Positions 7,647 to 15,448 of a stretch of 33,815 bases of DNA are shown one piece after another. The translations under genes and the position numbers were made by a program. The first letter of the stretch is position 1. Each line of letters opens with the position of its first letter. The DNA comes from Actinomycetota bacterium (lineage in GTDB: Bacteria; Actinomycetota; CADDZG01; WHSQ01), in contig WHSV01000033.1 of NCBI GenBank assembly GCA_009379915.1, forward strand, positions 1-33,815, read 5' to 3'. The notes under the pieces were generated by a model. It saw only the letters and a program-made list of their open reading frames with translations, ran no database searches and was not told the origin of the DNA.

Positions 7647-8087
7647 CTAGATCTCCTCCTCGAATTCAATGTTCTTCCTGCGTTCAACCAGTTCTCGGAT
7701 TCGTTGCAGTTGGGTTTGCGCGTCCGCAAGCATCCTTTCCAGCACACGTACCTGAACCTCGACCTCACCCTGTTGTTCCCGCTGCATGCTCGCCGCCTCG
7801 ACGTCGACGCCGGCCTCCGCAAGCGCCCCGGCCTCTCCCTCCCAGGTGAAGTAGACCTTGGCGGGACGGCCCTTGTTGCGTCTGCGCGTCTCGGTCATCA
7901 AAAAGCCCGCCTCGACCATGAGATCGAGGTGGGCGCGCGCCACGTTGGGATGGATCTTGAAGGAGTCGGCGATCTCCTTCACTGTCCTCGGACCCGTTCG
8001 GAGCAGCATCGCCAGAATCGCCGCCCGGGTCGGCAGGGAGAGAACCTTCGCGGTTCTCGTAGCGGCGTCGTCTCCCAGTTCCGTCAT
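7647..8087 (-). CDS. ArsR/SufR-like winged-helix transcriptional regulator
   Basis: 146 residues. The N-terminal part (about 12-80) is a winged helix: LPTRAAILAMLL, TVKEIADSFKIHPNVARAHLDLMVEAGFL as recognition region, and NKGRPAKVYF as the wing. The C-terminal part (95-140) is a predicted coiled coil rich in Glu, Gln and Arg, probably for dimerisation. The domain plan resembles SufR/DeoR-type repressors, but the protein has no cysteine at all, so it cannot bind a Fe-S cluster through cysteines as SufR does. ATG 8087 has AAGG 5 nt upstream. It is transcribed with the rhodanese gene and presumably controls it; whether it also acts on the suf genes 1.4 kb upstream is open. Confidence 0.82.
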   Translation of the reverse strand: MTELGDDAATRTAKVLSLPTRAAILAMLLRTGPRTVKEIADSFKIHPNVARAHLDLMVEAGFLMTETRRRNKGRPAKVYFTWEGEAGALAEAGVDVEAASMQREQQGEVEVQVRVLERMLADAQTQLQRIRELVERRKNIEFEEEI

Positions 8088-8104
8088 GCCGCCTTGACTA
8101 CCAC

Positions 8105-8132
8105 AGAGTAGAAACGTTTAGCAAGTTGTGAA
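8105..8132 (-). promoter_or_regulatory. Candidate promoter of the regulator-rhodanese operon
   Basis: On the minus strand TTCACA (8127-8132) and TACTCT (8105-8110) are separated by 16 nt in a locally AT-rich stretch, 18 nt before the regulator's ATG. A weak CTAC-N6-GTAG inverted repeat overlaps the -10 and could be an autoregulatory site. Confidence 0.35.
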
Positions 8133-8148
8133 TAGTGTTAATTGCCCA

Positions 8149-8634
8149 TTAGCGCGCTCCATCGACCAGTTTGCGCCCGTCCAGCGGCTCGGTGAGCTCG
8201 ACGGTGAAGACCTTGTAGACCGCTTGCTCGGTGCACACCTCGGCCTCCGGGTTCGTGCCGGTGAAGAGGTTCACGATGACCCTCTCGGCCTCGTAGGTGA
8301 GGTGGGCGTGGTCGACGCCGCCGCAGGCCTCGATTCCGTCCCAGAAGTAGATATCGAGGGCTTCGCCCGAGTTCACCACCTCGACCTTCTCGTAGGCGTG
8401 GGGCCTTGTCTCGACCAGGCCGTCCTGAGCCACCACGGGCATGGCCTTCATTTCGCCCATCCCTCGGCCGCCGGGGTCCGGCGAGGACGAGACCGGGGGG
8501 TCGGGGTCCTTGGGCGTCGCCGGCGGAGCGCCCGCGCCCGAGTCGTTGCCGCTCTCCTCGCTCGACGGCTCGCCGCAGGCCGCAACGAACAGGCTCAACA
8601 GGAGTATGAGTCCGACGATCGCCACTCTTCGCAT
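8149..8634 (-). CDS. Secreted lipoprotein of unknown function
   Basis: 161 residues from ATG 8634, chosen because MRRVAIVGLILLLSLFVAAC is a complete lipoprotein signal peptide with lipobox VAAC and a GGGGAG ribosome-binding site lies just upstream; the frame is open further but without a better start. After the lipid-anchored Cys comes a low-complexity Ser/Gly/Pro/Glu linker of about 40 residues. A compact globular domain of about 85 residues follows, containing two Cys (ACGGVDHAHL and AEVCTEQA) that may form a disulfide. The domain is not one I recognise. It is the last gene of the minus-strand run that starts at sufD. Confidence 0.75.
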   Translation of the reverse strand: MRRVAIVGLILLLSLFVAACGEPSSEESGNDSGAGAPPATPKDPDPPVSSSPDPGGRGMGEMKAMPVVAQDGLVETRPHAYEKVEVVNSGEALDIYFWDGIEACGGVDHAHLTYEAERVIVNLFTGTNPEAEVCTEQAVYKVFTVELTEPLDGRKLVDGAR

Positions 8635-8716
8635 GGCCCTACTCCCCTGTCGCTCGCAACATTCGGTGTCTTGGCAATCTGACTCCGTCACGGCCCTCGA
8701 TTGTTCCCCGCCGGAC

Positions 8717-9043
8717 TTACCGCTCGAGCCTCTTCATGAATACGAGATCGAAGGCCATCCAGATGGTCTTCGAGAACGGATAGAAGAGCACAGGGAAAAT
8801 CAGGTTGGTCGCCGCGCCGATGACCAGGAGCGTCACCCAGTCGATATCCGGAGCCATTGCGATGCTGGCCACGATGAACAGCAGGAGGAACAACCCCTCG
8901 GTCACGGCTGTGTTCATGATCACCGCCCCTACCCAGTAACCATCCTCGCGGGAGAACTCGTAGTCGCAGCGAGGGCACGAGTCCATCAGCTTGAAGTAGC
9001 TCGAGAAGATCTTGCGATTGCCGCAGATGGGGCAGGAGCGCAT
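8717..9043 (-). CDS. DUF983 membrane protein with N-terminal zinc ribbon
   Basis: 108 residues. The start carries CPICG and 18 residues later CPRCDYEFS, a CxxC-x(n)-CxxC zinc ribbon, then two predicted membrane helices (about 41-64 and 70-92), the DUF983 plan. ATG 9043 has only GGGGA close by; the in-frame codons before it (KTFTRGL) resemble the N-termini of relatives, so a non-standard earlier start is possible but no ATG/GTG/TTG is available before the TAA that ends sufU in the same stretch. Its role is unknown; position directly after sufU suggests co-transcription with the suf operon. Confidence 0.8.
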   Translation of the reverse strand: MRSCPICGNRKIFSSYFKLMDSCPRCDYEFSREDGYWVGAVIMNTAVTEGLFLLLFIVASIAMAPDIDWVTLLVIGAATNLIFPVLFYPFSKTIWMAFDLVFMKRLER

Positions 9044-9090
9044 TAGTCCCCGCGTGAACGTCTTTCTGGGGTTGTGGGAGGGGCCCTCGC

Positions 9091-9531
9091 TCAGTTCTTA
9101 CCCGATTCCTCGAACGCTTCGAGCAACGTGTTCCAGCCCAGCAGCGCGCACTTGATGCGCACCGGGTACTTGACGACGCCTTTCAGAGACACGAGATCAC
9201 CGAGGACCTCGGGCTCGCCCTCCTCCTCGCCCGCCATCATCTTCTTGATGGTTTCTGCCAGCTCGCCGGCGTCTTTGACCGTCAGACCCTGGACCTTCTC
9301 CGTCATCATCGATGCACTCGCCATGCTTATCGAGCAGCCCTTGCCCTCGAACGCGATCGCGCCGACATTCTCGCCGTCGAACTTCACGAACACCTCGATC
9401 TCGTCTCCGCACAGCGGGTTGTTGCGCTCGAGAGCGACGTCGTGCGGATCGAGCTGCCCCTTGTTCCGAGGTGCTCGGTAGTGGTCGAGAATGACCTCCT
9501 TGTACAGCTCCTCGAGGCTCAGGCAAACCAC
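9091..9531 (-). CDS. sufU: SufU zinc-dependent sulfurtransferase of Fe-S assembly
   Basis: 146 residues. Begins LEELYKEVILDHYRAPRNKG, the IscU/SufU signature. Zinc ligands of SufU are visible: Cys41 and Asp43 in NPLCGDE, Cys66 in GKGCSIS and Cys128 in KCALLGW. The insertion between the second and third cysteines (LTVKDAGELAETIKKMM...) distinguishes SufU from IscU. In Gram-positives SufU receives persulfide sulfur from SufS and passes it to SufBCD. The GTG start at 9531 overlaps the end of sufS by 13 nt, so translation is coupled. Confidence 0.95.
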   Translation of the reverse strand: MVCLSLEELYKEVILDHYRAPRNKGQLDPHDVALERNNPLCGDEIEVFVKFDGENVGAIAFEGKGCSISMASASMMTEKVQGLTVKDAGELAETIKKMMAGEEEGEPEVLGDLVSLKGVVKYPVRIKCALLGWNTLLEAFEESGKN

Positions 9532-10742
9532 CCCTTCGCTTTGTCAAGCGCCCCTACGAGCGCGTCGATCTCGTCGGGCGTGTTGTAGACGTAGAAGGAC
9601 GCCCGCGCGGTGGCCGGAACGCCGAGCACGCGCATGAGCGGTTGCGCGCAGTGATGTCCGGCTCGGATGCAGAGCCCCTCCTGGTCGAGGATCGTCGCCA
9701 TATCGTGGGGATGGACCTCGTCGAGATTGAACGATGCGACTCCCCCGCGAATCGAGATGTCCTTGGGTCCGTAGACCTTCGCACCGGCCTCCTCGAGCTT
9801 GGAGATTCCGTAGTCGACCATCTCTTTCTCGTGGGCTCTCACATTGCCCATTCCGAGGCCCTCCAGATACTCGACCGCCGCCCCCATACCCACCGCCTGA
9901 GCGATGTTGGGGGTGCCGGCCTCGAACTTGTGCGGCACCTCCGCCCAGGTCGAGTGATCGGGGAAGACCTCGCGGATCATCTCACCGCCGCCGTGGAACG
10001 GAGGCATCTCCTCCAGCAGGTCGAGTCGCCCGTAGAGAGCACCAGCCCCGGTCGGTCCCAGCATCTTGTGCGAGCTGTAGGCGAGGAAGTCCACGTCCAG
10101 TTCGTTGACGTCGATCGGGATGTGCGGGGCGGCCTGAGCGGCATCCACGACAATGCGTGCGCCCGCTGCGTGGGCCGCATCGGCAAGTGCGCGCACCGGG
10201 TTGATGGTGCCGAGAACGTTGGACATCAACGAGACCGCGACGACCTTGGTCCGCTCGGTGATGTACTCGTCGAGAAGATCAATACGGAGCAAGCCCTCGT
10301 CGTCCACCGGCAGGTGCCGCAGGCTCGCCCCGACTTCCTGGGCCAGCAGCTGCCAGGGCACGAGGTTGCTGTGATGCTCCATCTCGGTTACGAGAATCTC
10401 GTCGCCTGCCTTGACGTTGGCGCGCGCCCATGTGAAGCGGACGAGGTTGATGCCCTCGGTGGTGCCCCTCGTGAAGATGATCGAACGCGGATCGCGCGCG
10501 CCCACGAAGCGAGCACAGGCCGCCCGTGCACCCTCGTACGCTGCCGTCGCCCGTTCGCTAAGGTCGTACACGCCGCGGTGAACGTTGGCGTACTCGGTCT
10601 CGTAGAAACGCACCATCCGATCGACGACCTGGCGCGGCTTCTGCGAAGAAGATGCCGAATCCAGATAGATAAGCGGCTTCCCGTGGACCTGAGTCTCGAA
10701 GATCGGGAAGTCTTTGCGGAGAGACTCGACATCTAACGACAT
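9519..10742 (-). CDS. sufS: SufS cysteine desulfurase (class II, PLP enzyme)
   Basis: 407 residues. Converts cysteine to alanine and forms an enzyme persulfide for Fe-S assembly. Visible sites: YLDSASSSQKP near the N-terminus, His123 in EMEHHSN stacking on PLP, Asp200 and Gln203 in VVDAAQ, Schiff-base Lys226 in SSHKMLGPTG, and catalytic Cys365 in RAGHHCAQPLM. The short catalytic loop and RxGHHCAQP motif put it in group II (SufS/CsdA) rather than IscS. ATG 10742 has AAGGTG 7 nt upstream. It lies 30 nt after sufC and overlaps sufU. Confidence 0.96.
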   Translation of the reverse strand: MSLDVESLRKDFPIFETQVHGKPLIYLDSASSSQKPRQVVDRMVRFYETEYANVHRGVYDLSERATAAYEGARAACARFVGARDPRSIIFTRGTTEGINLVRFTWARANVKAGDEILVTEMEHHSNLVPWQLLAQEVGASLRHLPVDDEGLLRIDLLDEYITERTKVVAVSLMSNVLGTINPVRALADAAHAAGARIVVDAAQAAPHIPIDVNELDVDFLAYSSHKMLGPTGAGALYGRLDLLEEMPPFHGGGEMIREVFPDHSTWAEVPHKFEAGTPNIAQAVGMGAAVEYLEGLGMGNVRAHEKEMVDYGISKLEEAGAKVYGPKDISIRGGVASFNLDEVHPHDMATILDQEGLCIRAGHHCAQPLMRVLGVPATARASFYVYNTPDEIDALVGALDKAKGWFA

Positions 10743-10772
10743 GCTGTCACCTTCTCGTCTGCGCCAGGGCGA

Positions 10773-11573
10773 TCAAACACTCACTTCAGAACCTTCGACC
10801 TCGGCGAGCTCCTCCTCGGAGAGACCGAGTTCCTTCGCGATCCCAGCGTACCCCTCGGCCTCCAGTTGCTCGGCGAGCTCGAACCCGCCCGACTTGGCGA
10901 CCTTGCCGGCGATGAGGACGTGCACCTCCGTGGGACGGATGTAGTTCAGGAGGCGCTGGTAGTGCGTAATGAGCACAATGCCCACTTCGTCAGTTGCAAG
11001 CTTGTTGACGCCCGCACTGACATGCTTGAGAGCATCGATGTCGAGGCCGGAGTCCGTCTCGTCCATAATCGCCAGCTCGGGCTGAAGGACGGCCATCTGT
11101 AGGATCTCGTTGCGCTTCTTCTCGCCACCCGAGAAGCCCTGGTTGACGTAGCGGTCGACGAGCTCGCTGGGGATCTCGAGCAGGTCGATCTTCTCTTGCA
11201 GGTACATCCGGAATTGCATCGCACTCTTCTGATTCTCGGGATGCACCGCGTTGTAAGCGGTACGGAGGAAGTTCACGACGCTCACGCCCGGCACCTCCGT
11301 CGGATACTGGAACGCGAGGAAGATCCCCTCCTTGGCGCGCTCGTCCGGAGCCAGCCGGAGGATGTCTGTGCCTCTGTAGATCACCTTGCCGCCCGTGACC
11401 TCGTACCCCGGACGTCCGGTCAGAACGTAGGCGAGGGTGGACTTTCCCGAGCCGTTCGGCCCCATGATGGCGTGAATCTGGCCTTTGTCCACGGTCAGGT
11501 CGACGCCCTTGAGGATCTCGCGACCTTCGACGGTGACGTGAAGGTCCTCGATGTGAAGCAGTTGGTCTGCCAT
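10773..11573 (-). CDS. sufC: SufC Fe-S assembly ATPase
   Basis: 266 residues. A soluble ABC ATPase that drives the SufBCD scaffold. Walker A GPNGSGKST at 38-46, Q-loop in AFQYP near 89, signature FSGGEKKRNE at 147-156, Walker B LAIMDETDSGLD at 167-178, and switch His204 in LITHYQR. The SufC-specific GGEKKRNE and DSGLDIDAL are clear. The frame is open upstream to 11735, but ATG 11573 begins the conserved protein; GGGAG lies 11 nt upstream. It follows the Rieske gene by about 26 nt. Confidence 0.96.
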   Translation of the reverse strand: MADQLLHIEDLHVTVEGREILKGVDLTVDKGQIHAIMGPNGSGKSTLAYVLTGRPGYEVTGGKVIYRGTDILRLAPDERAKEGIFLAFQYPTEVPGVSVVNFLRTAYNAVHPENQKSAMQFRMYLQEKIDLLEIPSELVDRYVNQGFSGGEKKRNEILQMAVLQPELAIMDETDSGLDIDALKHVSAGVNKLATDEVGIVLITHYQRLLNYIRPTEVHVLIAGKVAKSGGFELAEQLEAEGYAGIAKELGLSEEELAEVEGSEVSV

Positions 11574-11599
11574 GTCGTCACTCACTCCCTTAGTCGTTT

Positions 11600-11926
11600 C
11601 TAGTCGTTTCTCCGAGGACCGACCAACACCAGGTCGCCCTCGATCTTTACTTCGTAGGTTGGTTCGGGTTGCGTCGCCGGCAGGATGCGAACAGATCCGT
11701 CGACGATGTTGAAGCACGAGCCGTGCAAGGGACACTCGACCTCGAGTTCATCGGGCTCGAAATCTCCCTCGGTGAGATAGGCCTCCTCGTGCGTGCACAC
11801 ATCGCCCATGGCATAGACGTCCTCGCCGACCCGGTAGAGACCGACCAGGTCGCCTCGCACGACCACCTGCTTGCATCCGGGGTCGGGAATCTCGTCGAGC
11901 TTGGCCACGGTTTCGAACGTAGCCAT
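11600..11926 (-). CDS. Rieske [2Fe-2S] ferredoxin of the suf operon
   Basis: 108 residues. A small Rieske-type ferredoxin with the two cluster-binding boxes CTH (Cys44, His46) and CPLHGSCF (Cys65, His68). It resembles the ferredoxin components of non-haem dioxygenases but is here inserted between sufD and sufC, a placement common in actinobacterial suf operons, where it probably donates electrons or serves cluster assembly. The ATG at 11926 overlaps the sufD TGA by one nucleotide (TGATG), so translation is coupled. Confidence 0.92.
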   Translation of the reverse strand: MATFETVAKLDEIPDPGCKQVVVRGDLVGLYRVGEDVYAMGDVCTHEEAYLTEGDFEPDELEVECPLHGSCFNIVDGSVRILPATQPEPTYEVKIEGDLVLVGPRRND

Positions 11927-13158
11927 CAACTGGCGACCTCGAGGCTCTGTCCACCCTCGACCTTCTTGGCGATCGCCCGTGCCAGCTCCTCGCGCAGCTC
12001 GGGCACACGGATGCGGTCGAGCACGTCGCCGAAGAATCCGAATACCACGAGCTTCTGGGCCGTTACCCGATCGATACCACGACTCATCAAGTAGAAGATG
12101 TGCTCCTCCTCGACCGGCGAGACGGTCGCGCCGTGTGTGCAACGAACCTCGTTCGCCTCGATCTCGAGCTGGGGGATCGATCGCGCGACCGCCTTCTCGG
12201 AGAGCACGATGTTGCGATTCGCCTGATAGGCGTCCGTCCCCTGTGCGCCCTTCGCCACCTTGATGAGACCGGAGTACTCCGAGCGGGAGACCTCCTTGAG
12301 AGCGCCCTTGTAGAGAAGGTCGGACGTCGTGTTGGGCACTGCGTGGCTCTGCAACGTGCGCTGGGCGAAGTGCTGGTCGCTGTCGGCGAAGTAGAGACCG
12401 AGCATCTCGGAAAACGAGCCCTCGCCGGTGAGGACGGACTCGACCTGTGCCCGGGCGAACTTCGAACCGAGCTGGACCGCGAGACTACGAACCGTCGAAT
12501 CTCGGTGACCGGTGAAGCGCTGGGTCTGGAAGTGGTGCACGTTGCGGCCCCACTCCTGGAGCGAGATGTAGTTGACGGTTGCGCCGCGACCGGCCGTGAC
12601 CTCGACCACGCTCGCGCACAACGAGGGGCGCTCGTGGCTCTCGGAGCGAAAACGGTCGACGAAGGTCACCTTGGCGTTGTCGCCGACCACGATGGTGGTG
12701 TGAGGAAAAGTAGACCCGCCGCCCGCGAGGTCGCGGAAGACCTCGTATGGAACCGCGATCTCGATGCCACCCGGCACGTAGACGATGATGCCGTCCGATA
12801 GAAAGGCTCCATGCAGTGCGGTGAACTTGTGCTCGTCGGTGGGAACGTCGGTGAAGAAGTGCTCCTTCAGGAGGTCGGGGTGATCGTTTGCGGCCGTCTG
12901 GTAGTCGGCGATGATCACACCCTTGTCGGCGAGATCCGCCGTCACCTCGGGCGCGCTCTGCGTGGGGACCGGTGCGTCGAAGCCGGAGAAGTCGAAGCGG
13001 CGCACGTCCGTGTAGCGCCATTCCTCGCCCTTCGGATCGGGGAGTTCGAGCTTCTCGAACAGATCGAAGGCCTGCAGCCGGCGCTCGGCCAGCCATCCCG
13101 GCTCGCCGAGGTCGGCCGACAGCGTCTCGACCGCGTCGCTCGTCAACGTCTGCGTCAT
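11926..13158 (-). CDS. sufD: SufD Fe-S assembly scaffold subunit
   Basis: 410 residues. SufD pairs with SufB and SufC in the cluster scaffold. Recognisable segments are GEEWRYTDVRRFDFSGF near residue 50, the beta-helix core with GRGATVNYISLQEWG, and the C-terminal EANEVRCTHGATVSPVEEEHIFYLMSRGI, containing the conserved His in HGAT. ATG 13158 is the only good start; GAGGAG lies 13 nt upstream, an unusually long spacing. It is the first gene of the run sufD-Rieske-sufC-sufS-sufU. sufB, normally adjacent, is about 4.5 kb away. Confidence 0.95.
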   Translation of the reverse strand: MTQTLTSDAVETLSADLGEPGWLAERRLQAFDLFEKLELPDPKGEEWRYTDVRRFDFSGFDAPVPTQSAPEVTADLADKGVIIADYQTAANDHPDLLKEHFFTDVPTDEHKFTALHGAFLSDGIIVYVPGGIEIAVPYEVFRDLAGGGSTFPHTTIVVGDNAKVTFVDRFRSESHERPSLCASVVEVTAGRGATVNYISLQEWGRNVHHFQTQRFTGHRDSTVRSLAVQLGSKFARAQVESVLTGEGSFSEMLGLYFADSDQHFAQRTLQSHAVPNTTSDLLYKGALKEVSRSEYSGLIKVAKGAQGTDAYQANRNIVLSEKAVARSIPQLEIEANEVRCTHGATVSPVEEEHIFYLMSRGIDRVTAQKLVVFGFFGDVLDRIRVPELREELARAIAKKVEGGQSLEVAS

Positions 13159-13245
13159 AAGTGGATCGTCACTCCTCTGAGTCCCTGCAGTGGCTGTCCC
13201 GACCTACCGGACGCCTACAGGAAGGGGTTCGTGAAACCGTTCACT

Positions 13246-13274
13246 ATCTTAGCAGGGCCGGCCCCCCACTTAGG
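13246..13274 (-). promoter_or_regulatory. Candidate sufD promoter
   Basis: On the minus strand TAAGAT (13246-13251) is a good -10; 17 nt before it lies CCTAAG (13269-13274), a poor -35 that forms part of the TTAGG-N4-CCTAA palindrome. A weak -35 under a palindrome is what one expects at a regulated promoter. The alternative -10, GATAGT, starts 3 nt downstream. Confidence 0.4.
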
Positions 13275-13283
13275 GCTGCCTAA
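13270..13283. promoter_or_regulatory. Palindromic operator-like site TTAGG-GCTG-CCTAA between sufD and the EamA gene
   Basis: A perfect 5-bp-arm inverted repeat with a 4-nt spacer. On the minus strand it covers the predicted sufD -35; on the plus strand it lies between the -35 and -10 of the EamA gene. The same arms and spacing occur at 19152-19165 in the sufB promoter, and I noticed no other copy in the window. Confidence 0.6.
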
Positions 13284-13291
13284 CAAGCGTT

Positions 13292-13297
13292 TACCCT
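13292..13297 (+). promoter_or_regulatory. Probable -10 hexamer (TACCCT) of the EamA gene, leaderless
   Basis: TACCCT is followed by 6 nt (GCTCAG) and then ATG 13304. No Shine-Dalgarno is present. The palindrome 13270-13283 sits just upstream, within the promoter spacer. Confidence 0.5.
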
Positions 13298-13303
13298 GCT
13301 CAG

Positions 13304-14230
13304 ATGGTTAAACGCTCGGCCGTCCCGGTTGCTTCCCAGGCCCCCGTTGGTCTCGCTGCGATTGCGTTGGCGGCAGCTCTGTGGGCACTGGGGGCTGTCG
13401 TGGCGGCGAATCTCTTCGACGACGGCATCAAGCCCCTCGAGCTCGCCGAGGCCCGGTCCATCGTGTCCGCCCTGGGCCTGGCCCCGATTCCCGTGTCGTG
13501 GCGGCCGCCCGTGGCCCGGCCCTCGCGCACCGTCCGGCGAAGCCTCGTGGTGCTGGGCGTTTGCATCGGGCTCGTGAACGCCGTGTACTACGTGGCCATC
13601 GATCGCCTTCCGGTGGCCGTCGCTCTGGTGCTCCAGTACACGGCACCGGCGATGGTCGTGGTGTACACGGCCGTGCGGCTGAGGAAGCGTCCTCGTAACG
13701 AGATCGTCGTAGCGGTCATCCTCGCTCTCGCCGGCGTCGCTCTCGTCTCCGGACTGCTGGGGGCCGACCTCGGTTCGGTCGACCTGTTCGGCGTGGCGAT
13801 GGGCCTCGCCTCTGCCGTGCTGTTCGCGTCCTACACGCTGGTGGGCGAAAGCGTCACCCGCACCTACGGACCGCTCGGAGCGATGTTCAGGGCCTTCTCG
13901 ATCGCGGGTTCGCTGTGGATCTGCTGGCAGGTCTTCAACGGCTGGCCTCACGAACTCTTCGATCCCGCGAACCTGCCCCAAGTGATACTGATCGGCCTCG
14001 GCGCCACGCTCGCTCCATTCCTCCTTTATCTCTGGGGTGTCGAACGAGTGAAGGCCGAGCGAGCCGCGATCGCGGCGACACTCGAGCCTGTGCTTGGGGC
14101 CGTGGTGGCCTGGGTTCTGTTGGATCAGACCCTCACAGTGGTGCAATTGGCGGGAGGCGCGCTCGTGATCGCGGCCGTGATCCTGATCCAGACGGGACGA
14201 TCGAAGCCGGTGCTGACCCCCGAGCTCTAG
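13304..14230 (+). CDS. EamA/DMT-family transporter
   Basis: 308 residues with about ten predicted membrane helices in two EamA repeats (about 15-140 and 155-300). Typical motifs are the N-terminal AALWALGAVVAANLF, RLPVAVALVLQYTAPAMVVVYTA at the end of repeat 1 and GVERVKAERAAIAATLEPVLGAVVAWVLL at the end of repeat 2. Family members export amino acids and other small metabolites (RhaT, YdcZ, EamA); the substrate cannot be read from sequence. It diverges from sufD across a 145-nt gap that holds the suf-type palindrome, so co-regulation with Fe-S assembly is plausible, for example to handle cysteine or a precursor. That is inference. Confidence 0.88.
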   Translation: MVKRSAVPVASQAPVGLAAIALAAALWALGAVVAANLFDDGIKPLELAEARSIVSALGLAPIPVSWRPPVARPSRTVRRSLVVLGVCIGLVNAVYYVAIDRLPVAVALVLQYTAPAMVVVYTAVRLRKRPRNEIVVAVILALAGVALVSGLLGADLGSVDLFGVAMGLASAVLFASYTLVGESVTRTYGPLGAMFRAFSIAGSLWICWQVFNGWPHELFDPANLPQVILIGLGATLAPFLLYLWGVERVKAERAAIAATLEPVLGAVVAWVLLDQTLTVVQLAGGALVIAAVILIQTGRSKPVLTPEL

Positions 14231-14312
14231 GGCGTCCACCTTCGCCTGGGTCTCCCGACCCGGCGCGCCCGCTTGCGATCACGGATGAGTACTCCGAGGG
14301 TGTTCGGTTCCC

Positions 14313-14330
14313 TTCAGAAAAAATTCTGAA
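14313..14330. terminator. Weak bidirectional stem-loop between convergent genes
   Basis: TTCAGAA (14313-14319) and TTCTGAA (14324-14330) pair around AAAA. It lies in the 183-nt gap between the EamA gene and the convergent flavoprotein gene. The stem is AT-rich and short, so the call is tentative. The rest of the gap shows no gene. Confidence 0.35.
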
Positions 14331-14413
14331 TCACTCCGAGTACCGGGACGGGACTTATGCCGTCGCCGGAGCCGTCCTTTCTCCTCCCCCTCCCCGGCCT
14401 CTGGGGGATTCAA

Positions 14414-15448
14414 CTATCCGATCGCGAGCTCGGCCAGGCGCTTGCCGATCAGCGGTGCGAACTTGAAGCCGTGTCCGCTGCAGGGTGATCCGACCACGAT
14501 CGGGCCGTGACGCTCGAGTACGAAATGCTCGTCGGGGGTGTTGGTGTAGATGCAGGTCTCGGCGCTCGCAGGTGTGGGATCGGCTCCCGGAAAGCGATCG
14601 GCGACCCACGCAGAGATGCGCTCGACCGACTCGAGATTCACTTCACCCGGACGATCTGGATCGGTGGTTGGGCCTGCGATGTGCTCTCCCGCCTTCAGAC
14701 CGAAGCCGGGAGCGGGGAGCGCGTAGATCGAGGGATTGCTCCACTCCACGAATGTGGGCGGGGACTCTTGGATCGCGAAGTACGAGACCGTTTCGCGCGT
14801 TGGTTTGACGTCCAGCGTCACTCCCGCCGTCGCGAGAAGTGGAGCGGACCAGCCCCCGGACGTCACGATCGCAACGCCACCGTGAAATGTCTTCTCTTTG
14901 GCATGGGCCTCGACCCCGTCCTCCGAGAGCTCGAGCGACTCGACGCGCGTGTTGCTGTGCAAGCGCACTCCGGCGTGCATCGCGACGCGAAGAAAGACTT
15001 CGAGCGCCCTGTCTGCCAGGGTGACTCCGGCGTCCGGTTGCCACAGAGCCGTCTCGTCGGGGGCCAGCCGGATTTGCGGCCAGCGATCACCAACGTCGGC
15101 CCCCTTGACCATTTCGAAGCTGGCCCCGCACTGCCCGAGCGCGTCGGCGTTGGCCTCGATCTGCTCGCCCGCATCGAACCCTCCGGTGGTCACGACCAGG
15201 CTCTCACCCGTCTCCTCCCCGGCCGCGCGCCACAACGACAGCGCTTCCTGGGCCATCGATACGTACAGGGTGTCTGGATAAGAGAGGCGGAAGATACGCG
15301 AGGTCCCGTGACTCGATCCGTTGGTGTGGCCGGGTTCGAACTGCTCTACGACGTTGACGGTGAGACCGGACCTCGACAGTGTGCGAGCCGTCGCCGCTCC
15401 CATGATTCCCGCGCCGACTATGACGACGTCGGACTCGAACACCTTCAC
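14414..15448 (-). CDS. FAD-dependent oxidase of the monomeric sarcosine oxidase / N-methyltryptophan oxidase family
   Basis: 344 residues. N-terminal Rossmann motif VVIVGAGIMGAATARTL (about 8-24) binds the ADP part of FAD. The family pattern SSHGTSRIFRLSY follows near residue 45, a region that in sarcosine oxidase lies close to the flavin. Cys299 in ETCIYTNTPDEHF is at the position of the Cys that covalently binds FAD in monomeric sarcosine oxidase, and SGHGFKFAPLIGK near the C-terminus carries the conserved Lys. The enzyme would oxidise an N-methyl or secondary amine with release of H2O2. It overlaps the upstream acyl-CoA ligase by 4 nt (ATGA), so the two are an operon. Confidence 0.88.
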   Translation of the reverse strand: MKVFESDVVIVGAGIMGAATARTLSRSGLTVNVVEQFEPGHTNGSSHGTSRIFRLSYPDTLYVSMAQEALSLWRAAGEETGESLVVTTGGFDAGEQIEANADALGQCGASFEMVKGADVGDRWPQIRLAPDETALWQPDAGVTLADRALEVFLRVAMHAGVRLHSNTRVESLELSEDGVEAHAKEKTFHGGVAIVTSGGWSAPLLATAGVTLDVKPTRETVSYFAIQESPPTFVEWSNPSIYALPAPGFGLKAGEHIAGPTTDPDRPGEVNLESVERISAWVADRFPGADPTPASAETCIYTNTPDEHFVLERHGPIVVGSPCSGHGFKFAPLIGKRLAELAIG

